A DNA stretch of 64,000 nucleotides, taken from Meconema thalassinum (Eukaryota > Arthropoda > Insecta > Orthoptera > Tettigoniidae). The translations under genes were made by a program, and so were the position numbers. The notes under the pieces were generated by a model. That model was not told the DNA's origin. It saw only the letters and a program-made list of their open reading frames with translations, and did not search any database. Shown in pieces: positions 22,813 to 34,011 of this stretch; the stretch's first letter is position 1, and every line of letters starts with the position of its first letter. The stretch spans positions 175,036,704-175,100,703 of the forward strand of contig OX336389.2 in the NCBI GenBank assembly GCA_946902985.2. The letters are read 5' to 3'.

Positions 22813-23638
22813 TTTAGGCCTTTAAAGATTTATTATTTGTTTTCACATTACCGGTAATGCCGTCGTCTGCCGTATATTTCTAGTTTCGTCACCACTTTGA
22901 AGCTGGTCAGCCATGCCATTATGGTTTACCGCCATAAAGGTCTTCTTCAACTTAGCACAGTTATTAGGCCTACTGTCATTGTGGCATAACAGCCAGAACC
23001 CAATCACCTGGTGCCCTCCATACTAAAACAAATCGGAGTCTTCAAGCTTTTTTCTTTCCGTATAAACACGAAGCACTCAGCTTACGACAGACACGCACCA
23101 GTCATCTCAATGTCCAGAGAGACAATCACCCACTTCCGCAGTGCATCCAGTAGCTTGCTACCACACGTCTGAAACCCACAGCTCCTTCCAGGAAGTCTTA
23201 TTGTCATACGCCTGCTTGTCCATTCCACTCCTAGCAAGGCCCCCTGGCTGCTTCCTCCTCACCCTCCCCGGGGTAAGCGAGCATACCTGCTCGAGACAAT
23301 AGTGTCCATAAATGCTGCCTCCTGTACGTGTGACCAAAACATGAACCTGACTCCTGGTTCAGTGGTCCGAACAATATTAATAAACTTTCTTAGACAACAT
23401 ATGATTAGAGCTAGCTTCAGAATCTTGTCAAAAGTGACCTAAAATACATTGAATAATTAATAATAAAAAGCATTCGTATATGATAATAGTAATAATAATA
23501 ATAATGACACTGCGTCTACTGCAGACGTGTCCAATGCAATTGAACACGTTGCCAACACGATAACATGATATAAAGAAATAATAAACCCACTAGCCTACAT
23601 TAAAACTGTCATGGGGGACTCATAAAATATAGGTTACA
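22362..23638 (-). repeat. 5' LTR of Gypsy element
   Basis: A 1,277-bp copy of the LTR at 15761-17040. It is virtually identical apart from the (TAA)n tract at about 22765-22812. Confidence 0.93.
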
Positions 23639-25092
23639 TAGTCTTCCACAAGTGTTTACTGCACACTTCGCAAAACAATTTCTAAAACATGTCCATTCCT
23701 GTTCGACACTTTTTGCTTCGTCTTTGGGAATTTCCTTTTTAAAGTCTTCTCGGAACTTTCCCATTGCCTCTCTCTCTTTTAGCTTCCACACCTTTATTTT
23801 TCTTTCCCTTTTCTCCGCAAGCTTTGTGATTTTCCCAAGCCTTAATTTGGCTATCACCACTTTATGGTCTCCTTCAAAATCTCCTCTTGGCATAGCTGTC
23901 ACATCTACCAGTTGTCTACGTTTATCCTTTTCCACTAGGATAAGATCGATCATTGTTTTTGTCTTTCTGTCTCTCCATCCATACCTAGTTATTTTTTGGG
24001 AGTTCTTTTTCCTAAACCATGTATTTCCAACAATTAATCCATTCCTTCTACAGAAATCTATTAACATTTCTCCTTCTTCATCCTGATTTCCATAGCTAAA
24101 TGGGCCAATTATCTCTTCTTTTCCCTGCCTATCTGTTCCCACATGTGCATTCATATCACCCATTATTATAACCTCTTTGTCTTCTATACACTTTTCCAGT
24201 TCTTCTAAGAAATCCTCTAAACATTCATCTACCTTCCCTGTCTGGGGTGCGTAAATCTGTATAAAATCCTTTGTTCCACTCTCAAGTCCTAGTCTAATTT
24301 TCATCATTCTGTCATTAATTTGGTCTACTTTCTCAACATACTGCACTAAGTCTTCTCTCAATATTATTGCAACACCATTCATTGCCTTATTTCCTCCACT
24401 CCAATATATTCTATATCCCTTCCCTTTCTTGACTTCTTTCTCACCTTTTCCCTTCCATTTCGCTTCACTGACTCCCATCATTGCTATTTCCTTCTTTTCC
24501 ATATAGTCCACCAATTCCTCTGTCTTGCCATTTAGGCTCATCACGTTTATGAAGGCGATGTTTGTGGTGTCTGGTAGCCTACTTCTCACAGTTCCCCCAG
24601 ACCCCTGGGAACTGCGCGTCGCCTGCAGGGGACGCCCTAGCACTTTCCGAGGCCTCAATTCACACTCACTCATTTTATAGGCTATTGGTACGATGAGTTC
24701 GCCACACTCAAAGGCATTTTATGACCTACTGCCAGGTATTGTTCTAGGCCGATCCACTGGATAACAGACGCCTTTTGTAGCCGCTCCTCTGGAGTACAGA
24801 CGCTACAGAATTCCCTCTTCCGCCATCGACGCCGTACCGAAGTCCATCCTCTCCGCCGCCGATACGGTTGGGGCATCGCCCATAACCCTGGGCTTGGGCC
24901 CTCCATATTTATGACCCCTGGAGAGAGGGTGTCCCAGCATTTTAAAGCCCCCAGGAACTGGGCTGCCTGTTGGTCCGCGGGTTCATTTTCCGAGGTATTT
25001 GAACCAGCCCACATTTCTGTGAGCCCCCTATCCTCCACCTGGGGACGCGCCCTCTAGGGGTTAACAGGCTCCCCCGAGGGCAGATATTCGTT

Positions 25093-26299
25093 GCAGTATT
25101 GAAATTAATGTGTCTTATTGTCACAATATACATGCGATACTAAACAGATACATGTCAAGCTGCGTAAATCAAATTATTTAAACATTTTTAAAAAAATATG
25201 AAAACATCTCCCCACCGTAGTGGTTATGTGGAAGAATTCACACCCCACTTAACAAGTTAAGAATACATGAAACCTAAAGTGAAGGTTTATGCCACCTAAA
25301 AATCCGGGCCCTAGAGATGACACACTTTAATGCACATAGAATCAAGCATCAAACACCAAAATAATAGTAATTTTAGAATTTTCCTTAATGCCATTGACTG
25401 GAAGGTACAGTTAAAGAATTAATCAAGAATGAGTCTCCCTAATGTAGCAATGGTCTGGAGCCTAGCCATTAGGCCAATGATGGCAATGCTCTGCTTACAA
25501 AAGCATGGCTCATCCCCATGGACATAAGTTCTCAACAGATAATAGGGGGATTATTAATATTTTTGTAGAGCTTGATGTGCTAGAAATTGGTTATTCATAC
25601 TGATTATTGCTCTGGTTATTGGTTATGAAATGACTTAACTCCCTTCTAGAGCCAGCCCTGGTTGATACCTGAGATGTCTCTAATCCCTAAATGAAAGAAT
25701 TTCATGGGGATAACACAAATACAGTATAAAACTTTAGCTAGGAGTAGATTTTGATGTATTATGAAATTCAGTGATCTTCAGTTCAAATGCAAAGTCAACA
25801 ACAGTCAGAGCTGGACAAATGTGTGTCACATTACATCCCTTAAATTAATTTCAGACACAGTGATTGTACCCTACATATGATGAAGTATAATTTAGCCATA
25901 AAAAAAAAAGAGAAAAACAATACTACTTTCATCAGAAATCCCTGCCAATGAAGTATAGAAATATAATGTGAAATTAGCACTGAGGTGTTCAGAAATTATT
26001 CTCTATTGCCCATCCTGCAATCTGTTGTTGACTCAGATTCTTTTGGTGACTTAGGTACAGTAACTGTTTTCATCTTGAAACTTGTGAAGAAGAATGCAAT
26101 AGCAAGTGTGGTGGTGGCTGTTTAGAAGACTAGTCTTTGCATTAGTTGTCCATAAATCAGGCTAAATAAATTGTTATTTCAATATATTTTATTACCAAGC
26201 TTATCTTTCATACCATAATGTAACAAAAAAAAATTCCTCGATCATATCATTCAATGTTTGTGTACTTAAGATAAATAAAATAATTTCTGGGAATAGAAT
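25093..26299. other. No recognisable gene
   Basis: AT-rich non-coding DNA between the target duplication of the RTE LINE and the next RTE remnant. No transposon ends or exons recognised. Confidence 0.5.
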
Positions 26300-26699
26300 A
26301 GTAAATAGAGCAGAAACTTGGGCGATGACGAGGAGAGATGAAAGTAGAATACATGCAGCCAAAATGAAATTCCTGAGGATTATGGTACAGAAGACTAGGA
26401 GAGATAGAGTAAGAAATGAAGACATTCGAAAGGAAGTGAATGTACAGAAGCTGAATGATAAACTGAAGCAGAACAGATTGAAATGGTATGGACAAATAAA
26501 AAGGCTGAATAATGAAAGAATGCTGAAACAAGTGATGGAGAGAAAGGTGACTGGAAAGTGAGGATAAAGATGACCTAAAGTACAGTGGATGGATTTAGTG
26601 AAAGATAGTGCGAGAAGATGGAACCTGGAGTAGAGTTCAGTGGTTGAGGAGAGATGGTGGACAGACAACAGTTGCTGGAAAACCGAAATTGATATGATG
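26300..26699 (+). pseudogene. RTE LINE 3' remnant
   Basis: Encodes only the C-terminal tail of an RTE ORF: RDESRIHAAKMKFLR, TRRDRVRNEDIRKEV and LKWYGQIKRL match the same part of the LINE at 13769-25081, then stops interrupt it (PKVQWMDL, WWTD still visible). It is cut at 26699 by the hAT-like element. Its simple-repeat tail (gatgataataatag) resumes at about 29066-29083. Heavily 5' truncated. Confidence 0.8.
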
Positions 26700-29065
26700 C
26701 AGAGGTGCCAACCTTTGAAGTGGGTTATCAGTAATCCCTTATATTGAACCCCCCCCTCCCTCACACAAAAAATTTCATGTTAAATCCAAAGCATGCTCCA
26801 CCCTTCTCGATAATGACACCACCTCTTCCCTACCCGGAAGCAACCTATAGTAAAGAACATCATATCACACAATAAAATTTGCACATTGCCTGCTAGTTCT
26901 GTGGTAAGAAAAATTCCTTGTAGCTTGTTTTCCAACCAGTACGCTTTTCCGTGAAAGTTTTCTTGTAATATACTTCCCCTGGTCATGACATGCTCGTCTT
27001 CTGTATCATAAGCGATTCCAGTGTAGATGTGCTTAATGTAGGTCTGAATTTTGTCTGATTTTTTTCTAACACTGAAAATTCATTCTGTGGGAGAGTTAGT
27101 GTGAGGTACAGCTAATATTGCAAATACCATATTACATAAGGTTTTATACTTCAACTGTCCACTTTCGTTTTTAAGCTCAGCAATTCTATGTCCTTGTCAA
27201 ATACATTCAGGGAAAGTATCTCATTGAAAAACAGCAAATTCCTCTTCAAATTTGTCATGTTCACGTTCCTTGACCAAACTTGCGAATCATTGAACAAAAT
27301 ACTCAAGAGATGAATGAATAGGAAACCTTCATTCTAAGAGAAATATCGAGATGTTACAAGAACGGTGCTGGTGTCGGCCGTTTGACGAGACTCTCGTATT
27401 TTTCACGATAGGACACGCACAAATCGTGATTTACATAATTGGTGCTATGTTTAGTCAACCGACGAGATTTCCAGAATCCTTGAATAGGGCACGGGAAAAT
27501 ATAGCATAATTACGCAATCGGCGCCGCTTGCTGTACGTTTTACAAGAATCCAGTTGTTCTCGTCACCAAATGCGGAGAAATATCGCGATGTATCGCAATC
27601 GCTGCCGCTTTCGGCCGTTATACGAAAATCACAATGTCCTTGCGGTTGGTCACTGAGAACACGATAATATGCAATCGGCGCCGCACCCGGCCGTTCAGCG
27701 ATTGTCTGCCTATCTGTCCTGGCAGAATGGCTGAGGCAAGCTCGAGGTTGGGCATGGTTAAAATCCACGAGCAGTTATGGACATGTTGTATGGTCGGCGC
27801 CGTGATTCCCGCCGTCCCTATGCTGTGGTTGGGAGTTCACGGTGGATCACAAGGAGAAATGAGTATCGCGATGATACGTAGATGGTCATTTTTAAGTGGG
27901 TTGACGCACTTCTCGCTCCCCGTACGCTTTTAAGTATACGGTCATGGGAAGAGTGGCAAGTAGGTTTCGGGATGTTTCGTGATGGGTGCCGAATAACCTC
28001 TGACAGGATTCCCGCAGTCCTCGTGGTCACAAGTTCGCGATTGGGCTCGGGATTTATGATTTTACGCAACGGTCCGTTTGACGAGATTCCCGCAGGCAAG
28101 TCGTGCGGTCAGCCGACCGTCTTCAGCATGTGAGTTCGGAGGATGAACGTTCGAAGTAGGTATCGAATATTATGAATTATTCGGAGAGGATTGCATGAAT
28201 AATACAAGAGGGCACATTTTCCTTCGAATTCGAATTATACATGTTATACAAGTTTTCGAGGTAACCGGTTAGATTATCCGACGGAACCAAAGTTCGAGGG
28301 AGAAATCGACATAACGAAATTTCGAATTATTCATACTGGATGTCGCAAATTTACGAGACAGATTTTTAAAATTTATATATTTTGAAGCTTTTTCGTGGTT
28401 TGTTATTCGAAACTGTATCATTTTGCAAGATTGCGACATTAAATTATTTCGCTTTATTTCTGGACTTCAATATGAGATAGTTTCCAAATTTTAGAGGTCA
28501 ATAACAGAAATGACAGGTTTCTGTTGAGTTTTGGAAGTTTTTGCGAATAAACGTCTCACGGAAAGTCAGGTTTCCTAATAATACAGAAAAATATTTCACA
28601 CAAAACTAAAAACTCTTCTTGATGACGAAAATATACGTTGAACCTTTGTATACCACTCAAGGTAACCTCAGTATGCATTTCCTTAAGGGCGGGCACGGGG
28701 AAATATAGCTTAAGCAATCGGCGCCGATTGCGTGAAACTTGCTCCATCGTAATCTGTGAGCCTAGCGGCACGAGTTTAAATGATTTAAACCGACCTAGGC
28801 GAAATTTTGTTACCTCCAACTATCCAGACATAAAGATTAGCTACTTTACGTTACTTTCATTACCTGTTTGTAAAATTAGCTACTTTTTCGTTACCGGTAG
28901 ACACCCTGTAACTTTCCTCTTTTTTCTTTTCATAGAAATGTGTGTGTTTTTTTCTCTCGTGATAATGTCACTTTTCCGTAATATTTTCCCCTTTGACCGT
29001 AATGCCGTAATCGTGAGGTGAAATCCGTAATAATTACGGACAATCCGTAATAGTTGGCACCTCTG
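26700..29065. mobile_element. hAT-like non-autonomous element
   Basis: The left end CAGAGGTGCCAACC is inverted at the right end (GTTGGCACCTCTG, 29053-29065). Flanks share TATGATG (26693-26699 and 29066-29072), close to the 8-bp duplication of hAT elements. Subterminal 'ccgtaat' repeats lie near the right end. It sits in the tail of the RTE remnant. No transposase. The interior is dominated by degenerate GC-rich repeats at 27360-28110 with another unit near 28690-28740. Confidence 0.65.
27360..28110. repeat. Degenerate GC-rich repeat block
   Basis: Loose repetition on a scale of very roughly 80-110 bp of 'acgcaatcggcgccg', 'ggccgtt...acgagattcccgc' and 'gtggtcac.ag'. The core 'tcggcgccg' occurs at about 27518, 27674, 27793 and 28719. 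The 27634-28133 overlapping frames on both strands are chance products of this composition. Function unknown. Confidence 0.55.
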
Positions 29066-29095
29066 TATGATGATAATAATAGTAAATTATATGGC

Positions 29096-30165
29096 AATAC
29101 TTTATACATAATAATCACACACCTATATCATTTTAAAGACATTATTGGTAGATAAAGAATACCCAAATCGGGGGAAACTTGGAACTCATTTTCTGATAGT
29201 TGGTGAAATCACCCTAAAACAGTATGTAAATTTGGCCACTTTGTTTAGTATTCAAAATCTATTACTGAGCGAGTTTTATAATTATGAATATACATTAATA
29301 AAATGAGCCGCAACAGAAATTATACTTAAAAGAAAAATAATAAATTGAAAGAATACTGCATTTCTGGCTCGAAATTTGAAAATACAGTATACAAAGAAAG
29401 TGGCCAAAGTTACCCTTGTTTACAGAACCCAATAATTGATATTTTAACTTACTGCCAGTAAACACGTAATAATTCCAATTACTGAAAGAAAAATCTAAAC
29501 TAAATTACATGGTATTAAAATACACAGTATAATAGATTATCTGAAAACTTCTTTAGAGATTACTGCTTTTACGAAAGCTACTCAAATTCAAACAATACAG
29601 AGTTATAGTTCATACAGATTTTAACATCAGATCTTCATCACATTAATAGTAGACGAATACTATTTCGTATATTGTAGTTATAGCTTTTTACAGTCTTCAC
29701 AGCAGAGTACGATGGCTGTTACATGAACCAAAGTGGTTGGGGAAACACTTGCGAAAGTTTTTTTGACATTAGAGTGATTTTCTTCTGCATTTTGGCACAC
29801 ACAAACCCAATGTTGTATGTAAGTGCTAATAGGGCCAGACATAGAAACCAAGGAGCCCCCAAACAGTGAGCATTCCTCTTTGGCCCCCTAATCAAACATT
29901 CTAAAATACAGATCCATGACATTCTTGAATGTTCCAGTCTTCCACATTCTTCTAAAACATTCAACACTTTTCCAAAAGTTTCCAGGACTTTTCAGCAATG
30001 TTCTATATGCATACAATATTGAAATATAAAAACAGAACCTTTATTTTATGGGATGGTTCTATAAAATCTTATAGCCGTTATATAGCACAAAATGGTATGG
30101 AAAGGCTCAATATTAAATAAAAACATGAAGAACACAACATTGCCACTTAAATTGTCTATTATTAT
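29096..30165. other. No recognisable gene
   Basis: AT-rich non-coding DNA. Nothing identifiable. Confidence 0.5.
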
Positions 30166-30502
30166 TAGGGACACACTAATTTCGCGACTCGCGAAATTCG
30201 CGAAATTTTCAAAAGTGTTAAATATGATGGGAGAAAGGCATATAGGAATGTGTTACGAATTTAAATGTAATTTGGAACACTATCTACTCGCGAAATTTTG
30301 GCATTTCGGCTCCATATACGAATTTTTAGGTTTACTCGCGAAATTTATTGCAACTAGAGAAATAATGCATTAAACCGTTATCCAACTTTTATTACAACCT
30401 TTTCAAGGCGTGGATGCGTAACATCAGTCGTATGTGCGGCATCCTACACCTAATTTACCTCTTGTAAAACGTTCAATTATTATGTTAATACATTTTAATT
30501 AC

Positions 30503-31165
30503 CGTATATACCCGAATACCCGCCCCCTCATTTTTCAATGGAAATTTAAAAAAAAAACTTTTATTTTTATTTTTGTCACTTTTAAACAAATGTATACTAT
30601 TAATACTCTACTACATATCATTAAATAAAACACAAGAAGGTACACAATCATTTCTTAATAACCAAAATCTATAGTATACATTTTAGCTGGATGCCATGCT
30701 ACCGTACCACGCAACTCACGAAACTGTAAAACCCGCGCTTCTGCCTGAAACACCTTTTGACCTCGACAAAAAAGGCTACTCTCTCCCCCTACCGCCTCGC
30801 TTACGAGTTCCGTGCTTCGCGTACCGCACGGCGGTGTGTAAGAAGCGTGCAGTACACAACGACTGAAAATGAGAAAAAAATAAGTTTTACGGCATCCTTC
30901 AAGTTGAAAGTGCTAGAATATGCCGCAGAAAATGGAGTGAAAGCGGCGAGTCGTAAATATGAAGCGCAGCCGTGTATGATTCATTATTGGCGTAACCAGA
31001 AGGATAAATTATTGGGAACAAAGAAAACTTGTAAGCCCTTCCGCGGTGTGTAAAAAGGAAAGTACGAAAATGTGGACATAAAAGTTCTGGAGTGGGTTCG
31101 AGAAACAAGAGACAACGGTCACGCTGTAAATCACGAAATGATGCCGCGTAACATGCAACACTGCG
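30503..31165 (+). mobile_element. Tigger-like fragment inside the hAT
   Basis: Begins TACCGTATATACCCGAATAC, as at 1331. From 30879 it encodes a pogo/Tigger transposase N terminus: SFTASFKLKVLEYAAENG, MIHYWRNQKDKLLG and KKTCKPFRG, then an in-frame TAA (31051-31053) and VLEWVRETRDNGHAV. This is the psq-type helix-turn-helix and the start of the CENPB-type DNA-binding region. No catalytic domain or right end, so it is a truncated pseudogene. Confidence 0.7.
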
Positions 31166-31312
31166 TAACCTTGAACTCGGCTCTCGCACTGCTGTCCTAC
31201 TACACTGTAACCAGTCAGCTTTTAGAATGTTGCAAGAACACTTCCCAAGTCGATAGTTCTAGACCATTTGTCGAGGTCTTCGTCGCACGAAAATTTATCA
31301 GGATAGTTCACC

Positions 31313-33635
31313 ATGCCACCGAAAGTGTGCTTAGATGAACGAATAAAACAGTTCTCGCAGGACGGAATGAAGAAGTCTGGAGAAGTAATGCTCTGTAGCT
31401 TTTGCAATAAAAGAATACCTTGGGAAACTTCTGATGCCGTAAAAAAGCATATTTCTAGCCGCCACCACGTGGAAGCAGCAAAGACACGCAAGAGGCAGAC
31501 AACAATGTTCGAGGCAGCTGAATGTTCAAAAGGAGCAAAGGTACGTAACATTCAATTGTTATATTCTTGTGAATACTTTTATTTTGTTGCGGATGACGTA
31601 ATAACCGTGATCTGGTAAGGTACTTCCACACCAAGATGTTTTCGTCAACTTTGTTAATAAACACTGTTAACAAACAATGTTTAGGAACATTTTTGACTGT
31701 TAATAAACAAAATGGCGTGTTCATTAACTTTTCGAGCATGTTGATAAACAAAATATCTTTAACTTTTGTGAATGAAACTTTCCATTAACTTTTCGTGTTT
31801 TCGTTAACATTTCGGTTCGCACATGCGCACGGACGCGATTAGAACACGCAAATTCGTAGTGCGGAATATGATGCTTTCTGATTATTTTTTTTTCTTCAAA
31901 TTGACTCCAAACGCAAGCGGAAGTTCTAATTACAGTATTTTTAATTCTATATGATATTCTTCTTCTTCTACTTCTTTTCCTTCCGCTTTTCCCACACCTG
32001 TAGGGTCGCGGGTGCGAACTGTGACGCACAAGTGGATTAGGCTCTTGTTTCACAGGCAGATGCCCTTCCCACCGCCAAGCCCCTCTGTGGAGGGATGCTT
32101 TCAATATTTTATGTTATGTATCTGTGGTGGTTGGTTGTGATGCATGAATTGTTGATAATTTAATTGCACAAACTAATTATTTGATTTTTTCTGCCTTTAT
32201 TAGGCTGCCAAACTGGATTTTGTCTCTTCGACCGCAGAGATGATGGTATCAGTTAACATTCCCTTGGAAAAGGCAGATCACCCAGCTTTCAAGGAATGGG
32301 TGAAGAAGAACGTTGTAGGCGGTGGAGACCTTCCATGAAGTAATGTTCTTCGTAGGGATTATTTGCCTCTCTTGGCAAAATCGAGGAAGGAAAAAGTTGT
32401 TCTGGCCGTACATAACAAACAAGTTGCTGTCATGTGTGATGAAACAACCGACAAGCTGGACAGGCCAATTTTCGTTGTTCTGCTGTCTACAGTGGAGCCT
32501 TCCGCATCACAGGACCAGTATGTGGCGGCAGTCACTTCGTTGGAGGCAGTGAATGGACGGACATGTGCTCGAACGATTACAGATGCACTGCGCGACACGA
32601 AAGTGAACTATGACCAAGTTGTGGCCTTAGTAACTGACTCGGCCAAATACATGACCTCGTGTTTTAGTGGGTTGTCACTCCTCTTGCCAGAAGACTCTCT
32701 TCACATTCAATGCTGGGCACATAAGGTCAATCTGGTTGGTATTGTGGTGAAAGAATGTCCGTCGTCCCTGAACAAATTAGTTATTTCCGTTAAGCAAACA
32801 TTTCTACATGCCAGAAAGAAACTACACGCCTTCCGACAGTTCCTGCAGGAGAAAGAATCGGGGGCTGGGATGTTTCCAATTCCTGTTGCCACAAGGTGGA
32901 ATTCCTGGCTGGAAGCAGTTGAGTGGCTGGCAGATAACTGGACCATTCTTTTTGAGTTTTTCCAAACCAATGATGGAAAAGAATCATTCACCGCTGCATC
33001 TTCGCATCTGCAGAATATAACAGAATCGGAGTTACAAGTGCTTTATGTGCAAGCTCTTTTCGTTAAATCTGTAGCATCAGTGATGAAACCTCTATTGCTC
33101 AGACTGGAGACGAATTCCAAACCAATTGCTGCAGAAGTGTATCCCAAACTTCAGAATTTGAAGAAGCGTTTACAAGTGGTTGCTGCAGGAATGTTCAGCA
33201 ACAAGGTCCAGGAAGAGCTGGATGCCCTGAAAGGTAATCTTAGGGGCAGAGCGATGGAGGAAATAAAGAAGACGTCAGGCCATATGCATACGAAGTTGGA
33301 CAACCTGATGTTGGGGGACCAAGCCCGTACATTTTTGGAGCCAGTGTCTGAGCTCTTCTACAGGCAGAATGTCTTGTCGCAGTCTACAGCAGGAGACAAA
33401 CTGAAGGCCCTATTCAGCAAAATACCGTCGCTGAAGGGTATTCCCGTTGATGAAGGAGTGCTCGCATATAGGGATCTTCAGGATATTCTGAAGAAGAATG
33501 CAGAAATAGCGGTGGAAGATGCTCTTCAGGCAATGCGAGAGGATATCAACCCTTTGTTGATGGTGCATTAAGGGCACTGTGGGTTCCAGTGTCAAATGTA
33601 AATTGTGAAAGATTCTTTTCAAAATTTTCTTGAGT
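31313..33635 (+). pseudogene. hAT transposase, CGGBP1-like, spliced
   Basis: Exon 1 (31313-31540) starts MPPKVCLDER and contains a BED-type zinc finger (LCSFCNKR...KKHISSRHH, C2H2 spacing), ending AAAG before a GTACGT donor at 31541. A pyrimidine tract and TAG at 32201-32203 give exon 2 at 32204 in the same frame. Exon 2 holds the hAT core: MCDETTDKLDRP (catalytic Asp region), ALVTDSAKYM, the IQCWAHKVNL motif and VATRWNSW. Damage: in-frame TGA at 32336-32338, a one-base frameshift near 33552-33555, and a TGA at 33633 just after the C-terminal dimerisation motif NVNCERFFSKFS. Otherwise about 90% of the coding length is open. It would have bound the element's ends and catalysed excision. Confidence 0.82.
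31962..32104 (-). repeat. SINE/RTE-tail repeat in hAT intron
   Basis: Plus strand starts 'ttcttcttctacttctt' (a GAA tail on the minus strand), then a characteristic block 'cccacacctgtagggtcgcg', 'ggtgcgaactgtgacgcac' and 'agatgcccttcccaccgcc'. It lies wholly inside the predicted transposase intron, so it does not disrupt the ORF. Confidence 0.55.
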
Positions 33636-34011
33636 GTTGACCGATTTCAGAACTAATCTAACAATAACAAATTTGGAATTGCTGTCATCCTACAATTATG
33701 AATGTAAAACATGAAATGAAGAAGGGAGGTAAAGTTTGTAAATATCTTTTTTGTTTTTAATGTTTGCAATTTCTGTCTTTTGTACCAATAATTTTGAAGT
33801 TACAATATAAATATTTGAAAGTACCGACTGCATTTCTATTTCCTGAAGATCTATATTATCTAAGAATTTGTCTTTTCTACCTTAGAATTTTAGTTTTCTA
33901 CTCAAGAATTTTAATTACCTACCCAAGAATTTTCCCTCGTTACTCGATAATTTTTTCTCTTTTTACTCAAGAATTCAGCACCATTTCATTCAAGAAATTC
34001 GAGTGTCCCTA

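Larger units (their letters stand above)
15761..23638 (-). mobile_element. Gypsy (Ty3-type) LTR retrotransposon, intact
   Basis: A complete 7.9-kb element: two nearly identical LTRs, a primer binding site, gag, pol and a polypurine tract, flanked by the 4-bp duplication TAGT (15757-15760 and 23639-23642). Protease-RT-RNase H-integrase order places it in the Ty3/Gypsy group. No envelope ORF is present. It inserted into the ORF of the RTE LINE, so it is younger than that LINE. Close LTR identity and open gag and pol frames imply recent insertion. Confidence 0.93.
13789..24673 (-). pseudogene. RTE LINE ORF, interrupted and frameshifted
   Basis: Starts at ATG 24673. The endonuclease lies in 23643-24673: NVMSLNGKTEELV, YAPQTG, GDMNAHVG, and a GDFEGDHKVVIAKL motif with the catalytic His. 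The frame continues across the Gypsy insertion at 15760 with no loss apart from the 4-bp duplication. The reverse transcriptase lies in 14397-15760: GEDEVSAEMIK, NYRGITLIAHVAKIFERVL, TFIDIEKAYDSVPQ, RQGSVLSPLLF and catalytic LFADDIVIWG. Two frameshifts then break the tail: one at a GGAA microsatellite near 14442-14460, another near 14090-14107. The conserved C terminus (LKWYGHMMRM, RPRGRPRKRWAD) ends at 13789. The protein would have been the same type as 9836-12898 but is no longer encoded. Confidence 0.85.
13769..25081 (-). mobile_element. RTE-clade LINE, split by Gypsy element
   Basis: Flanked by an 11-bp target duplication AGATATTCGTT (13758-13768 and 25082-25092). The 3' end carries a (TGA)n tail (13769-13787 on the plus strand reads tcatcatc), typical of RTE. 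The LINE is about 3.43 kb without the 7.88-kb Gypsy insertion. A GC-rich 5' leader (about 24674-25081) contains a 118-codon frame of unknown relevance. The family is different from the LINE at 9503. Confidence 0.88.
30166..34011 (+). mobile_element. hAT transposon
   Basis: Terminal inverted repeats TAGGGACAC (left at 30166) and its inverse (right end 34011) are flanked by a perfect 8-bp duplication ATTATTAT (30158-30165 and 34012-34019), diagnostic of hAT. Subterminal 'cgcgaaat' repeats lie at the left. It carries a spliced transposase gene at 31313-33635. Later insertions sit within it: a Tigger-like fragment at about 30503-31165 and a SINE-like piece at 31962-32104. Confidence 0.92.

Noticed and set aside
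27451..28133. Overlapping 83-105 codon frames on both strands
   Set aside because: They arise from CG-rich repeat composition; no family motifs, and frames on opposite strands overlap fully.
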